From JAABYT01 sp964194585 (lineage in GTDB: Bacteria; Pseudomonadota; Gammaproteobacteria; HK1): DNA of 18,127 nucleotides. A model generated the notes under the pieces. It ran no database searches, was not told the origin of the DNA, and was given only the letters and a program-made list of their open reading frames with translations. Location: the NCBI GenBank assembly GCA_964194585.1, contig CAXMNG010000116.1, positions 1-18,127 on the forward strand. The letters run 5' to 3'. Shown here piece by piece: positions 1 to 6,699 of the stretch (position 1 is its first letter; each line of letters begins with the position of its first letter). A program made the translations under genes and the position numbers.

Positions 1-683
1 CGTCGGAAGCGAGACTCCGAGAGCCCTCGCCGAATGCATTGGCCGGCGACCATACCGACGGCCGCGGGTATCACGGCAATGCCAGAGACCAGGCTGAGCT
101 GAGTCGTCAAGAGGCTGTTGCTTTGAAGAGCCAAGGCAAGCGCCACCGTGGATGCTGTGAACAACATCCCCATAGCCTGAACGAGCATGTCACGTGACAG
201 CCCGATTCCCTGCAAAAACATAACGCCGGGGACGACGAAGGAACCAGTCATCCCGGTAAGGATTCCATTGGCAGTTCCAAAAAGTGGCCCGACCCAAACC
301 TCGCGCTGCGCCGCGATTTCGAGGCGAACACCCACGAGGTTCAGTACTGAGTAAGCCACCAGAAGCCCACCAAGCAGCGCCGACAGAAGCGACAGGTCCA
401 AACGTGTCAAGGCGGTCGCGCCGAGCCAGACGGTCGCCGTTGCCGTCAAGAGAAACGGCCATATTCGCAAGAGGAGCTCTCGACCGTTACCACCGACCAT
501 AGCCTGCCAGAGATTCGTTACAAACGATGGGACTAATAGAAGCGCCATGGCGGTCGTCAAATCGAACGCCGCCGTCAGCAAACCCAAACTCACAGTCGGG
601 AGACCGAGTCCGATCACGCCTTTTACGGTTCCCGCGAGTAAGAACGTTCCAGCGATTGCGGCGACAGTAGTCAAATCATACAT
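1..683 (-). CDS. TauE/SafE family membrane permease (C-terminus off left edge)
   Basis: Reading the minus strand from the ATG at 683 gives an open frame of 227 codons with no stop before the window edge, so the 3' end is missing. The protein starts MYDLTTVAAIAGTFLLAGTV and then has the Gly-rich segment KGVIGLGLPTVSLGLL. A second-half repeat, GPLFGTANGILTGMTGSF, follows at about residues 131-148. This two-repeat layout with a glycine-rich loop in each half is typical of the TauE/SafE (sulfite exporter-like) permeases of the inner membrane, which are about 240-260 residues long. The substrate cannot be read from sequence; family members move sulfite, sulfoacetate and related organosulfur anions. 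About 92 bp separate its start from the stop of the gene upstream. My hand count gives about 59% GC over bases 1-660, lower than much of the window, but this alone does not show transfer. Confidence 0.8.
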   Translation of the reverse strand, partial: MYDLTTVAAIAGTFLLAGTVKGVIGLGLPTVSLGLLTAAFDLTTAMALLLVPSFVTNLWQAMVGGNGRELLLRIWPFLLTATATVWLGATALTRLDLSLLSALLGGLLVAYSVLNLVGVRLEIAAQREVWVGPLFGTANGILTGMTGSFVVPGVMFLQGIGLSRDMLVQAMGMLFTASTVALALALQSNSLLTTQLSLVSGIAVIPAAVGMVAGQCIRRGLSESRFR

Positions 684-775
684 CGCGCCAGTCTACTCTC
701 TACCTGGAGCGTCACAGAAGAGTTTGCGACCAGCTCAACCTGCGTTCCAGTTGGTATGTTGCGCCGGAACACGGG

Positions 776-3259
776 CTAAGCGGGCTCGAGCATGGTCGCC
801 GCACCGGGGCCCAGACAACGCCAACCGATGATTGCGGCAAAACCATAGAGCATTGCCGCGATCAGGATGACGGCGGTGAAGCCAAAATGCATGGCGAGCG
901 CCACCGCAAGCACGGCGCTGACCACCGACGCGCAGCCGTTGATTGCCCAGGCCCAGGGGATGAAGCCAACATCGACGCCGTGCAGCGAACGCAAGCCCAG
1001 GGGAAAGGGCATGCCCATGGCCACCGCCAGGGGCGCGACCAGCACCATCGCCACGACGGCACGCCAGGCGCCGCCGATGCCGGCGAAGTGCGCGAGCATG
1101 GCCGGCAGAAGGCCCGCATAAGCGACACAAATCACGACGATTACCGATGTCGCCACCATCAGCTTGCGCCGATCGGCGTTCGCCTCTCCAAATGCGGCCG
1201 CCAGCCGACTGCCCACCGCGGCAAACAGCAGGAAGCTCGCCAGCATCACGGTCACGGAATAAACCGGGTGACCCAGGAAGCGAACGAAGATCTGAATGAA
1301 CGCGATCTCAATGAACAGAAACGCGAACCCGATGCAAAGAAAGTAGCCGATCACCATGCCGCGGGACCACGGGGAATCGGAACAAGCACTGCGATTGCGG
1401 CGTATCCACGCCAGGGGAAGCAAAATCAGCACGATGCTCACGACCAGCGCCTGGATCAACGCGGCGATCAGCACAATGTATCCCAGCTCCAGCAGACCCA
1501 TGCCACCGCGGGCGCGGAGCGCGAGTAGCTCTGGAAAATGCCGCCACTTGAAAAAATGGAAGTGGAAAGGTCGATCGTCGGTGGACGGTGAGATACGAAA
1601 CTTGTAGCTCGATAAGAACGTTTCGCGCTCGGGACCCAACAGTGCCGTGGCGGCATCGAAGAACTGCGGCTCAGAGAGAATATTGTAGCGATTCGCCTCG
1701 TCCCGTGACATGCCGGGATAATATGCGACGTCGAATTGACGGCTCCCGGCAAACTCACCCAGCGCGGCGAGCTGTTTGCCGGTCAACTCACCGTTCTTGA
1801 TGATCAACGTAATGCTGTTCCAGCTGCGCACCCAGGCGAGCCGCGACCCCGGGTCTTCTACTGCGCGCGCTTCCAGGGCCGTCACGGCCGTCGCAAACAG
1901 CTTGACGCCGTCACGCGGCGGCAAGTCGACCCAGCGCGTGATACCGAGAAACCCGTCCGGGTTCAGGCGGTCCAGATAGGCCTGCAGGGCTTCGACGGTG
2001 TAGAGATAGTTCTCGTTCGCTGCGCGCAGCCCGCTTGCCGAAGCGCCGAAAGCATCCAGGCCGGTCATCTGAATCAGGTCGTAACGCTGCCGATCCCTGG
2101 CGGCAAATGCCCGTGCCTCCGCGATATGCACGCTGACGCGATCGTCGCGATAAATATTCCCGGAAAACGCCGGGTACTCGTCGCGCACGAAGTCCACCAA
2201 CTGGGCGTTCAGCTCCACCGCCGTTATACGTTCGGCGCCGTGATACAAGGCCTGCAGCACATCGGCCCCAGCGCCGGCACCGAGCACGAGGACGGAATCG
2301 ATGTTTCCCAGGTGATACGGCAGGGCCGAGCTCAAACGGTCCATGTAGGCAATGGTGTCGCGGTCGCCGTCGTAACGGGTGATCATGGTGGCGCTGTCGG
2401 CATCGGTGTAGATGGCGACTTGTTGGGGAATCGAAGCCGGTGCGATGATGCTCAAGCCCGGCGCGTGACGAAACGGCACCGTCGGGTTCTCCACCACGGT
2501 CAGCAAACCAAGGGGACTGGAACGGGCCGCAACCACCGTCGCGCCCGATACCCGCTCGGCCTGGGCGAGGCCCTTGTACTCGGAAACACGCAACGCGAGC
2601 GGCGAAGCGTGCAGCAGAAACACAGCGATACCGAGCACGGCCAGGGACGCGCTCCAGCGCAACCAGGGCGCCTCGATGCCGGTGATGACAGCGGCCAGCA
2701 CGCCGGCGGCGGCCACCGGCGCCAGCACCCCGCCGGGCGCGGCGAGATGGAGCATCCACAACACTGCGCCGGAGCCGAGGGCGGCGCCCGCCAGGTCGAA
2801 GGCGTAGGTGGTGGCGAGAACGTCTGGAAAGCGCACGAAGGTGAGAGCGATGCAGTTGGCGGCAAAGAAAAACGGCAGCATGAGCAGCAGGTAGACGAGA
2901 GCGAGCCACACGAGCTGCTCCGCGCTCCAGGAAATTTCCAGGAGATTCAGCGGCAGGCTCTGAACGATCATGAAGCAGACGAAGGATGACAGAGCGAACA
3001 GACCTGCGTTGACGGCGAAAACCAGATTGAATCGCGCCGCGAGACGCCGCCCCGCAAACGTCAAAAATGTTCCGCTCGCGCCGAATCCCAACAGCGCGAG
3101 ACTGATAATCATGTAGGCGAAGTGGTGCCACTGGACGATGGAGAGAAGACGCGTGAGCAGTATCTCGTAGGCGAGCACTCCCGCCGACAAGATCGCTACG
3201 GAGAAAAATACGCGCTGCACCGACGACTCGCGCGATGACGCGCCGCGCACGTCAGTCAT
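776..3259 (-). CDS. Polytopic membrane protein with internal spermidine-synthase-like SAM-binding domain
   Basis: This large protein (827 residues from ATG 3259; a GTG at 3265 would add two) has three parts. Residues about 15-220 hold roughly seven hydrophobic helices. Residues about 280-570 form a soluble Rossmann domain related to spermidine/spermine synthases. Residues about 590-815 hold about six more helices. The SAM/dcSAM-binding loop VLGAGAGAD is at about 325-333, followed by the acidic strand end ITAVELN. A conserved-looking STDDRPFHFHFF segment closes the domain near 559-570. The aminopropyltransferase catalytic Asp pattern (D-x-x-D-P-like) is not present; the equivalent stretch reads DLIQMTGLDAFG, so polyamine synthesis is doubtful. 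The start codon overlaps the end of pcm by 8 bp (ATGACTGA), indicating translational coupling. It is the last gene of the GST-methyltransferase-pcm operon. The substrate is unknown. Confidence 0.8.
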   Translation of the reverse strand: MTDVRGASSRESSVQRVFFSVAILSAGVLAYEILLTRLLSIVQWHHFAYMIISLALLGFGASGTFLTFAGRRLAARFNLVFAVNAGLFALSSFVCFMIVQSLPLNLLEISWSAEQLVWLALVYLLLMLPFFFAANCIALTFVRFPDVLATTYAFDLAGAALGSGAVLWMLHLAAPGGVLAPVAAAGVLAAVITGIEAPWLRWSASLAVLGIAVFLLHASPLALRVSEYKGLAQAERVSGATVVAARSSPLGLLTVVENPTVPFRHAPGLSIIAPASIPQQVAIYTDADSATMITRYDGDRDTIAYMDRLSSALPYHLGNIDSVLVLGAGAGADVLQALYHGAERITAVELNAQLVDFVRDEYPAFSGNIYRDDRVSVHIAEARAFAARDRQRYDLIQMTGLDAFGASASGLRAANENYLYTVEALQAYLDRLNPDGFLGITRWVDLPPRDGVKLFATAVTALEARAVEDPGSRLAWVRSWNSITLIIKNGELTGKQLAALGEFAGSRQFDVAYYPGMSRDEANRYNILSEPQFFDAATALLGPERETFLSSYKFRISPSTDDRPFHFHFFKWRHFPELLALRARGGMGLLELGYIVLIAALIQALVVSIVLILLPLAWIRRNRSACSDSPWSRGMVIGYFLCIGFAFLFIEIAFIQIFVRFLGHPVYSVTVMLASFLLFAAVGSRLAAAFGEANADRRKLMVATSVIVVICVAYAGLLPAMLAHFAGIGGAWRAVVAMVLVAPLAVAMGMPFPLGLRSLHGVDVGFIPWAWAINGCASVVSAVLAVALAMHFGFTAVILIAAMLYGFAAIIGWRCLGPGAATMLEPA

Positions 3260-3986
3260 GGCCACCCGTCAGCGGGACGAAACGGACCGGCAGGATCTGC
3301 CTGACCTGCACACGTTCGTCGTTGAGCTTGTGCACCAGCAGAAGATGCTGCACGGTGAATCGTTCACCCACGGGCACCACCAGCTTGCCCCCGGGCCGCA
3401 GCTGCGCGACCAGGGGCGGCGGAATGTGATTGACCGCTGCCGTTACGATGATGGCGTCGAAGGGTCCCTTCCCGGGCCAGCCGTAATAGCCGTCGCCGAA
3501 CTTGACCTCGACGTTGCCGTAACCCAAGCGTGCGAGCCGCGCGCCCGCCTCCAGCGCCAGGGGCTCGATGATCTCCATCGTATATACCTGCCGAACCAGC
3601 TCCGCCAGCACCGCCGCCTGGTAGGCGGATCCGGTACCGACTTCCAGCACCACGGCGTCGTCGCCGACATCCAGCAGATCGGTCATGAGGGCAACGATGT
3701 AGGGCTGAGAAATCGTCTGGCCGTGACCGACGGGAAGCGGCCGATTGGCGTAAGCGACGGCGTCGAGCGCATCGGGCACGAACTCGTGGCGCGGCACCGT
3801 GCCCAGAGCGGCCATGACCTCGGGCGCCAGCCGCGCCTTGCCCGTCGCCCGGCTGGTATCGTTCACCGTCTCCTGAATTTCCGCGAGCATCTGCCGGCGC
3901 GCCACGTCGAAGCGATCATCGCCGGCCTGGGCCTGCGCCGCCAGGCACAGGCAGACGGCGAAAACAAACTTCCGGGACTGCCTCAT
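3252..3986 (-). CDS. pcm: Exported protein-L-isoaspartate O-methyltransferase
   Basis: Protein of 244 residues. It transfers a methyl group from SAM to the carboxylate of L-isoaspartyl residues in damaged proteins, starting their repair. Family hallmarks are visible: GHGQTISQPYIVALMT (87-102), the SAM motif VLEVGTGSAYQAAVLA (113-128), PFDAIIVTAA (175-184), PGGKLVVPVG (198-207) and the C-terminal VRFVPL (234-239). The SAM motif reads GTGSA where E. coli Pcm has GTGSG. The N-terminus, MRQSRKFVFAVCLCLAAQAQA, is a short basic region, a hydrophobic stretch and an AQA cleavage-like site, so a Sec signal peptide and periplasmic location are likely. The start lies 9 bp after the upstream methyltransferase stop and the end overlaps the downstream gene by 8 bp. 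Family assignment is firm; export is inferred from the leader only. Confidence 0.9.
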   Translation of the reverse strand: MRQSRKFVFAVCLCLAAQAQAGDDRFDVARRQMLAEIQETVNDTSRATGKARLAPEVMAALGTVPRHEFVPDALDAVAYANRPLPVGHGQTISQPYIVALMTDLLDVGDDAVVLEVGTGSAYQAAVLAELVRQVYTMEIIEPLALEAGARLARLGYGNVEVKFGDGYYGWPGKGPFDAIIVTAAVNHIPPPLVAQLRPGGKLVVPVGERFTVQHLLLVHKLNDERVQVRQILPVRFVPLTGGHD

Positions 3987-3995
3987 GGGGCTACT

Positions 3996-4829
3996 CTACC
4001 CCGGCAAACCCGCCCCGGAAGGGCTCGCAACAATCAGATCCCGCCGCACGATTCCATCCGCCACGGACTTCACGTTCCTTTGCCTTTTCGCCAGCAGTTC
4101 ACCGAACTCGACTTCGCCCAGCAGCTCACTCATCTCATCCGCCCGTGCCTGCACCTCGTGGATATGGCGCCTGCCGGTTTCCTCATAGTCGGCCGATACG
4201 TCCAGCAGGTCGATGACCTTCCAGCCTGTCTTCTCGAGCAGTTCCGGATACCCGCACTCCGCCTCCACGTATGGAGGTGCGGAGTCCACGGCACGCCCGT
4301 GATCGGCAGAGGAGAGACCCGGTGCGATGGAAATGACCGAGAACACCATCTTCCCGCCGCGACGAATCACCCGCCTGCACTCAATTAATACGCGGCGTTT
4401 CGGCGCGAGGCAACAGAGCACGTCCGAATGGCCGACGGCATCGAACAGATCGGACTTGAACGGCAGGCAGGCGGCATCGGCCACTGTCAGGGAAATCTTG
4501 CCGCCAACCGGCTCCCTCGCCACTCTATCGGCTGCGATGCGAAGCGCTTCGTGAGGCACGTCCGCGAGGGTCGCATCGCAACCGGTTTCCCCAGCCAGGA
4601 AGAGCGCCGGCCAGCCGGCGCCGGCGCCGATTTCCAGGAGCCTTTTGCCTTCAGTGAGGTCCAGCAGTCGACCCATTCGCTCGGCTTCTTCCCGGGTCGT
4701 CCAGCTGGTGCCACCGTAGTCGCATCCGCACACGGCCCGCTCCAGATCCAGCATGACCGGCGTCTGCGCGCGCCTGTACTCGTCGGCGAAGTGCTCGCTG
4801 AGTTCCTGCTCTTCCCGGCTTCGCGCCAT
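3996..4829 (-). CDS. Class I SAM-dependent methyltransferase of unknown substrate
   Basis: Protein of 277 residues with a methyltransferase_11/25-like Rossmann core. Motif I is LLEIGAGAGWPALFLA (64-79). It is followed by an acidic strand end ATLADVP (86-92), VADAACLPFKSDLFDAVGHSDVL (about 116-138) and the post-motif III region LIECRRVIRRGGKMVFSV (148-165). The N-terminal 60 residues are helical and include a Cys pair in AVCGCDYGG, possibly part of the substrate pocket. No signal peptide or membrane segment is seen, so it should be cytosolic. It starts 7 bp after the GST stop and ends 9 bp before pcm, so it is in the same transcript. No strong Shine-Dalgarno sequence precedes the ATG; a 7-bp hairpin sits just upstream, so translation may be coupled to the GST gene. 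The acceptor molecule cannot be predicted. Confidence 0.85.
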   Translation of the reverse strand: MARSREEQELSEHFADEYRRAQTPVMLDLERAVCGCDYGGTSWTTREEAERMGRLLDLTEGKRLLEIGAGAGWPALFLAGETGCDATLADVPHEALRIAADRVAREPVGGKISLTVADAACLPFKSDLFDAVGHSDVLCCLAPKRRVLIECRRVIRRGGKMVFSVISIAPGLSSADHGRAVDSAPPYVEAECGYPELLEKTGWKVIDLLDVSADYEETGRRHIHEVQARADEMSELLGEVEFGELLAKRQRNVKSVADGIVRRDLIVASPSGAGLPG

Positions 4830-4836
4830 ATCGCAT

Positions 4837-5475
4837 TCAACCCAGTTGCGGCTGGGTTTTCACCAGGCTCTCCCGGGATTCCATGCGCTGCCACCATGCA
4901 TTGAGAGCGGGCTTGTTCTCCATGATGCCTTTGCTCTCGGGCGTAGCGACGAAGTAGGCGAAGATCGGGGCCAAGTGCAGATCGGCGAGGCTCACGGTAC
5001 TTCCCGCCAGGTATTCCTGATCACCGAGAAGCCTTTCGAGCTCACCCATGCTTTTGTCGACCGCGGGAAGCGCCGCCTCGACGATGGATTCGTCGGCGGT
5101 GCCGCCCAGCATCGGCTGCACCAGCCGCTGTACGACCAGATCGCCGACGGTGCACGGGTATGTGTAGCAGTCGATAATGGAAATGATTTGGGTCATGCGC
5201 GCGCGCCCGGCAGGGTCCGACGGCTGCAGGGACGGTCCGTCGAATGCCTCGTCGATGTATCGCTCGATGGCGGCGGTTTCGTAGAGCATCAGTCCGTCGT
5301 GCTCCAGAGCGGGCACCTTGGCAAATGGGTGCCGGGCCAGGTGCTCGTCGGGCATGCCTCCGGCCATGAAGTCGACCTCGACCAGATCGTAGTCGACGCC
5401 CTTCTCCGCCAGTGCCAGGCGGGCGGCGCGAGCGTAAGTGCTGTATCCAGGACCGTACAGGGTGGGCTTGGCCAT
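4837..5475 (-). CDS. Glutathione S-transferase family protein
   Basis: Protein of 212 residues, the usual length for a cytosolic GST. The N-terminal thioredoxin-like domain (1-80) starts KPTLYGPGYSTYARAARLAL, where Ser12 or Tyr14 could be the glutathione-activating residue. It carries the cis-Pro loop KVPALEHDG (53-61) and the glutathione gamma-glutamyl contact YETAAIERYI (65-74). The all-helical C-terminal domain (about 88-205) has the folding box STVSLADLHLAPIFAYF (159-175). It probably conjugates glutathione to electrophiles or serves a related thiol reaction; the substrate is unknown. The start at 5475 is chosen because AAAGGAG lies 7 bases upstream. A longer open frame reaching to 6006 continues into the neighbouring transporter in another frame and is not real. 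This gene appears to open the four-gene operon running left. Confidence 0.9.
   Translation of the reverse strand: MAKPTLYGPGYSTYARAARLALAEKGVDYDLVEVDFMAGGMPDEHLARHPFAKVPALEHDGLMLYETAAIERYIDEAFDGPSLQPSDPAGRARMTQIISIIDCYTYPCTVGDLVVQRLVQPMLGGTADESIVEAALPAVDKSMGELERLLGDQEYLAGSTVSLADLHLAPIFAYFVATPESKGIMENKPALNAWWQRMESRESLVKTQPQLG
4839..4858 (-). other. Hairpin at GST/methyltransferase junction
   Basis: A perfect 7-bp inverted repeat (AACCCAG and CTGGGTT around a 6-base loop) covers the last codons of the GST gene and ends about 9 bases before the methyltransferase ATG on the minus strand. There is no following T-run in the direction of transcription, so it is not an intrinsic terminator for this operon. 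It could modulate translation of the next gene or be chance. On the plus strand four T residues follow, but nothing there appears to be transcribed. Confidence 0.35.
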
Positions 5476-5482
5476 TTTCTCT

Positions 5483-5489
5483 CTCCTTT
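5483..5489 (-). promoter_or_regulatory. Strong Shine-Dalgarno for the GST gene
   Basis: AAAGGAG on the minus strand ends 7 bases before the ATG at 5475. It is the best ribosome-binding site in the left half of the window and fixes the GST start against the longer upstream open frame. Confidence 0.75.
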
Positions 5490-5567
5490 GCATTGCGTTT
5501 TGCGTATTCCGGGGAGCCCGGCGCCGTCGGCAGCGCCAACACTGAATCCTGCCCCCCGGTAGGGCGA

Positions 5568-6422
5568 TTATAAGTCCGCAATCCCCATCAGCACGATCCC
5601 CGAGGCCACCAGGACGGCAGCCGCGATACGCAGGGCGCCGACCCGCTCCTTCAGCACGAAGGCTCCGATGAATGCCGCAAAGATGACGCTGGTCTCGCGC
5701 AACGCCGACACCGACGCCATGGCGCCCAGACTCATGGCCCAGATAACCAGGGCATAAGCCCCGAACTGCAACACGCCGCTGGTGCATCCGGCACGCCAGT
5801 TTCCACCCAGCGAGGCGACCAGCTGGTGGCGGCGCAAATAGGCCGTAAAGCAGACAATTGGAATGCCATCGATAATCATCAACCAGACGATGTATGCGAG
5901 AGCATGTCCGGCGCGCCGCACGCCCATTCCATCCGCCAGTGTATAGGCGGCGATGAAGACAGCGGTTCCCATGGCATAGGCGAGTGGGCGTCGATCGCCT
6001 CGCCACGGCGGTCCCGCGTCGAAGGCCAGGCTGACGATGCCCGCGCAGGCCAGCACGATACCCGCCATGCCCCAGGGAGGCGGAATCTCGTTGGCGAAAA
6101 GGGCCGCAAGCAGCGCCACCAGCATCGGCGACAGCCCGCGGGCCAGCGGATAAACGTGGCTCAGATCACCGACGCGGTAGGCGCGGACGAGAAAAAAATA
6201 GTAGCCGGTATGCAGGGCCACGGAGGCCGCCAGATACGGCCAGCTGGCGGCCAGAGGCAAGGGTACGAAGGGTGCAATCAACAAGGAGATGAGTACGCCG
6301 ATGCCGTTGGCGATAGTCAGCACCACCAGACGGTCATCACCCGCCTTGACCAGCGCGTTCCATGAGGCGTGCAGGAGGGCCGCGAGCAGTACCAGCGCGG
6401 CGGCTTCGATGGGCAGGGTCAT
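5568..6422 (-). CDS. EamA/DMT-superfamily transporter
   Basis: Protein of 284 residues made almost entirely of hydrophobic helices. By eye there are about ten, arranged as two five-helix halves, which is the EamA (drug/metabolite transporter) plan. The first half has LLHASWNALVKAGDD at 16-30 and LARGLSPMLVALLAALFANE at 93-112. The second half repeats this as LRETSVIFAAFIGAFVLKER at 241-260, where the paired E/P-rich loop ends match between halves. These inner-membrane proteins export or import small metabolites; the substrate is not predictable from sequence. The ATG at 6422 follows a weak GGTAGGCG. A gap of 92 bp separates its TAA from the GST start on the same strand, so it may or may not share the operon. 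No intrinsic terminator with a T-run is visible in that gap. Confidence 0.88.
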   Translation of the reverse strand: MTLPIEAAALVLLAALLHASWNALVKAGDDRLVVLTIANGIGVLISLLIAPFVPLPLAASWPYLAASVALHTGYYFFLVRAYRVGDLSHVYPLARGLSPMLVALLAALFANEIPPPWGMAGIVLACAGIVSLAFDAGPPWRGDRRPLAYAMGTAVFIAAYTLADGMGVRRAGHALAYIVWLMIIDGIPIVCFTAYLRRHQLVASLGGNWRAGCTSGVLQFGAYALVIWAMSLGAMASVSALRETSVIFAAFIGAFVLKERVGALRIAAAVLVASGIVLMGIADL

Positions 6423-6540
6423 GGCTTGCGCCTACCGTCCAGATGTGCCTCAGCCTACGGAAAATTTCCCACTGGCGTGACGGATCTCTCGGTTTGCGTC
6501 CAAGACTCAGTCCTGCCACCGCCAAAGGGCGGAAAATCCC

Positions 6541-6567
6541 TCAAGATCACCCTCCCGCTGACCGATA
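6541..6567 (+). promoter_or_regulatory. Putative sigma-28 (FliA)-type promoter, orphan
   Basis: TCAAG at 6541-6545 and ACCGATA at 6561-6567 are separated by 15 bases. This resembles flagellar sigma-28 promoters (TAAAG/TCAAG, about 14-15 bases, GCCGATA), with one mismatch in the -10 and spacing about one base long. It points right, antisense to the dehydrogenase gene, and no flagellar gene follows. It may be chance, a remnant, or the promoter of an unannotated RNA. Confidence 0.3.
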
Positions 6568-6575
6568 TTGCAAGC

Positions 6576-6639
6576 GGACGCCGTTGCTATTGCACCACGT
6601 CGGAGGCGGCCGACGCATGCATTCACGGTAGCGGCGTCC
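6576..6639. repeat. 8-bp inverted repeat GGACGCCG / CGGCGTCC
   Basis: Perfect 8-bp arms at 6576-6583 and 6632-6639 enclose 48 bp that contain the small palindrome GCATGC. The left arm lies about where a transcript from the sigma-28-like motif would begin, so an RNA from it could fold from its 5' end. In a GC-rich region an 8-bp match can also be chance. Confidence 0.35.
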
Positions 6640-6699
6640 AATTTCCCTCCTCCACGGACGGCGTGTCGGGGCCTTGCGTGCAATGCCGGCGACGAGCGG

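Larger units (their letters stand above)
6423..6699. other. 277-bp gap between transporter and dehydrogenase
   Basis: I find no convincing gene here. It contains a small CCGCC-AAAG-GGCGG hairpin (6520-6533) without a T-run, a plus-strand sigma-28-like promoter motif (6541-6567) and an 8-bp inverted repeat (6576-6639). Being upstream of the transporter on the minus strand, it should also hold that gene's promoter, which I could not identify with confidence. Confidence 0.5.

Noticed and set aside
1..683. Lower GC of the permease gene as a sign of recent transfer
   Set aside because: About 59% by hand count against a window that is only moderately higher; no mobile element or att-like repeat flanks it.
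1736..2989. Long plus-strand open frame (417 codons) opposite the spermidine-synthase-like gene
   Set aside because: Antisense shadow of a high-GC gene; composition is Gln/His/Gly/Arg-rich and shows no domain, while the minus-strand protein is clearly a family member.
3258..4388. Plus-strand open frame (376 codons) opposite pcm and the methyltransferase
   Set aside because: It spans two well-supported minus-strand genes and their junction and has no recognisable motif.
5476..6006. N-terminal extension of the GST frame up to 6006
   Set aside because: It reads through the transporter gene in another frame; the Shine-Dalgarno and GST homology both place the start at 5475.
6423..6501. Minus-strand GGACGCAAACC upstream of the transporter, recalling a c-di-GMP riboswitch core
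   Set aside because: The remaining conserved elements (GGCAAACC-type segment, tetraloop and receptor, closing P1 helix) could not be found.
6520..6533. CCGCC-AAAG-GGCGG hairpin as a terminator
   Set aside because: Only a 5-bp stem and no T-run on either strand after it.
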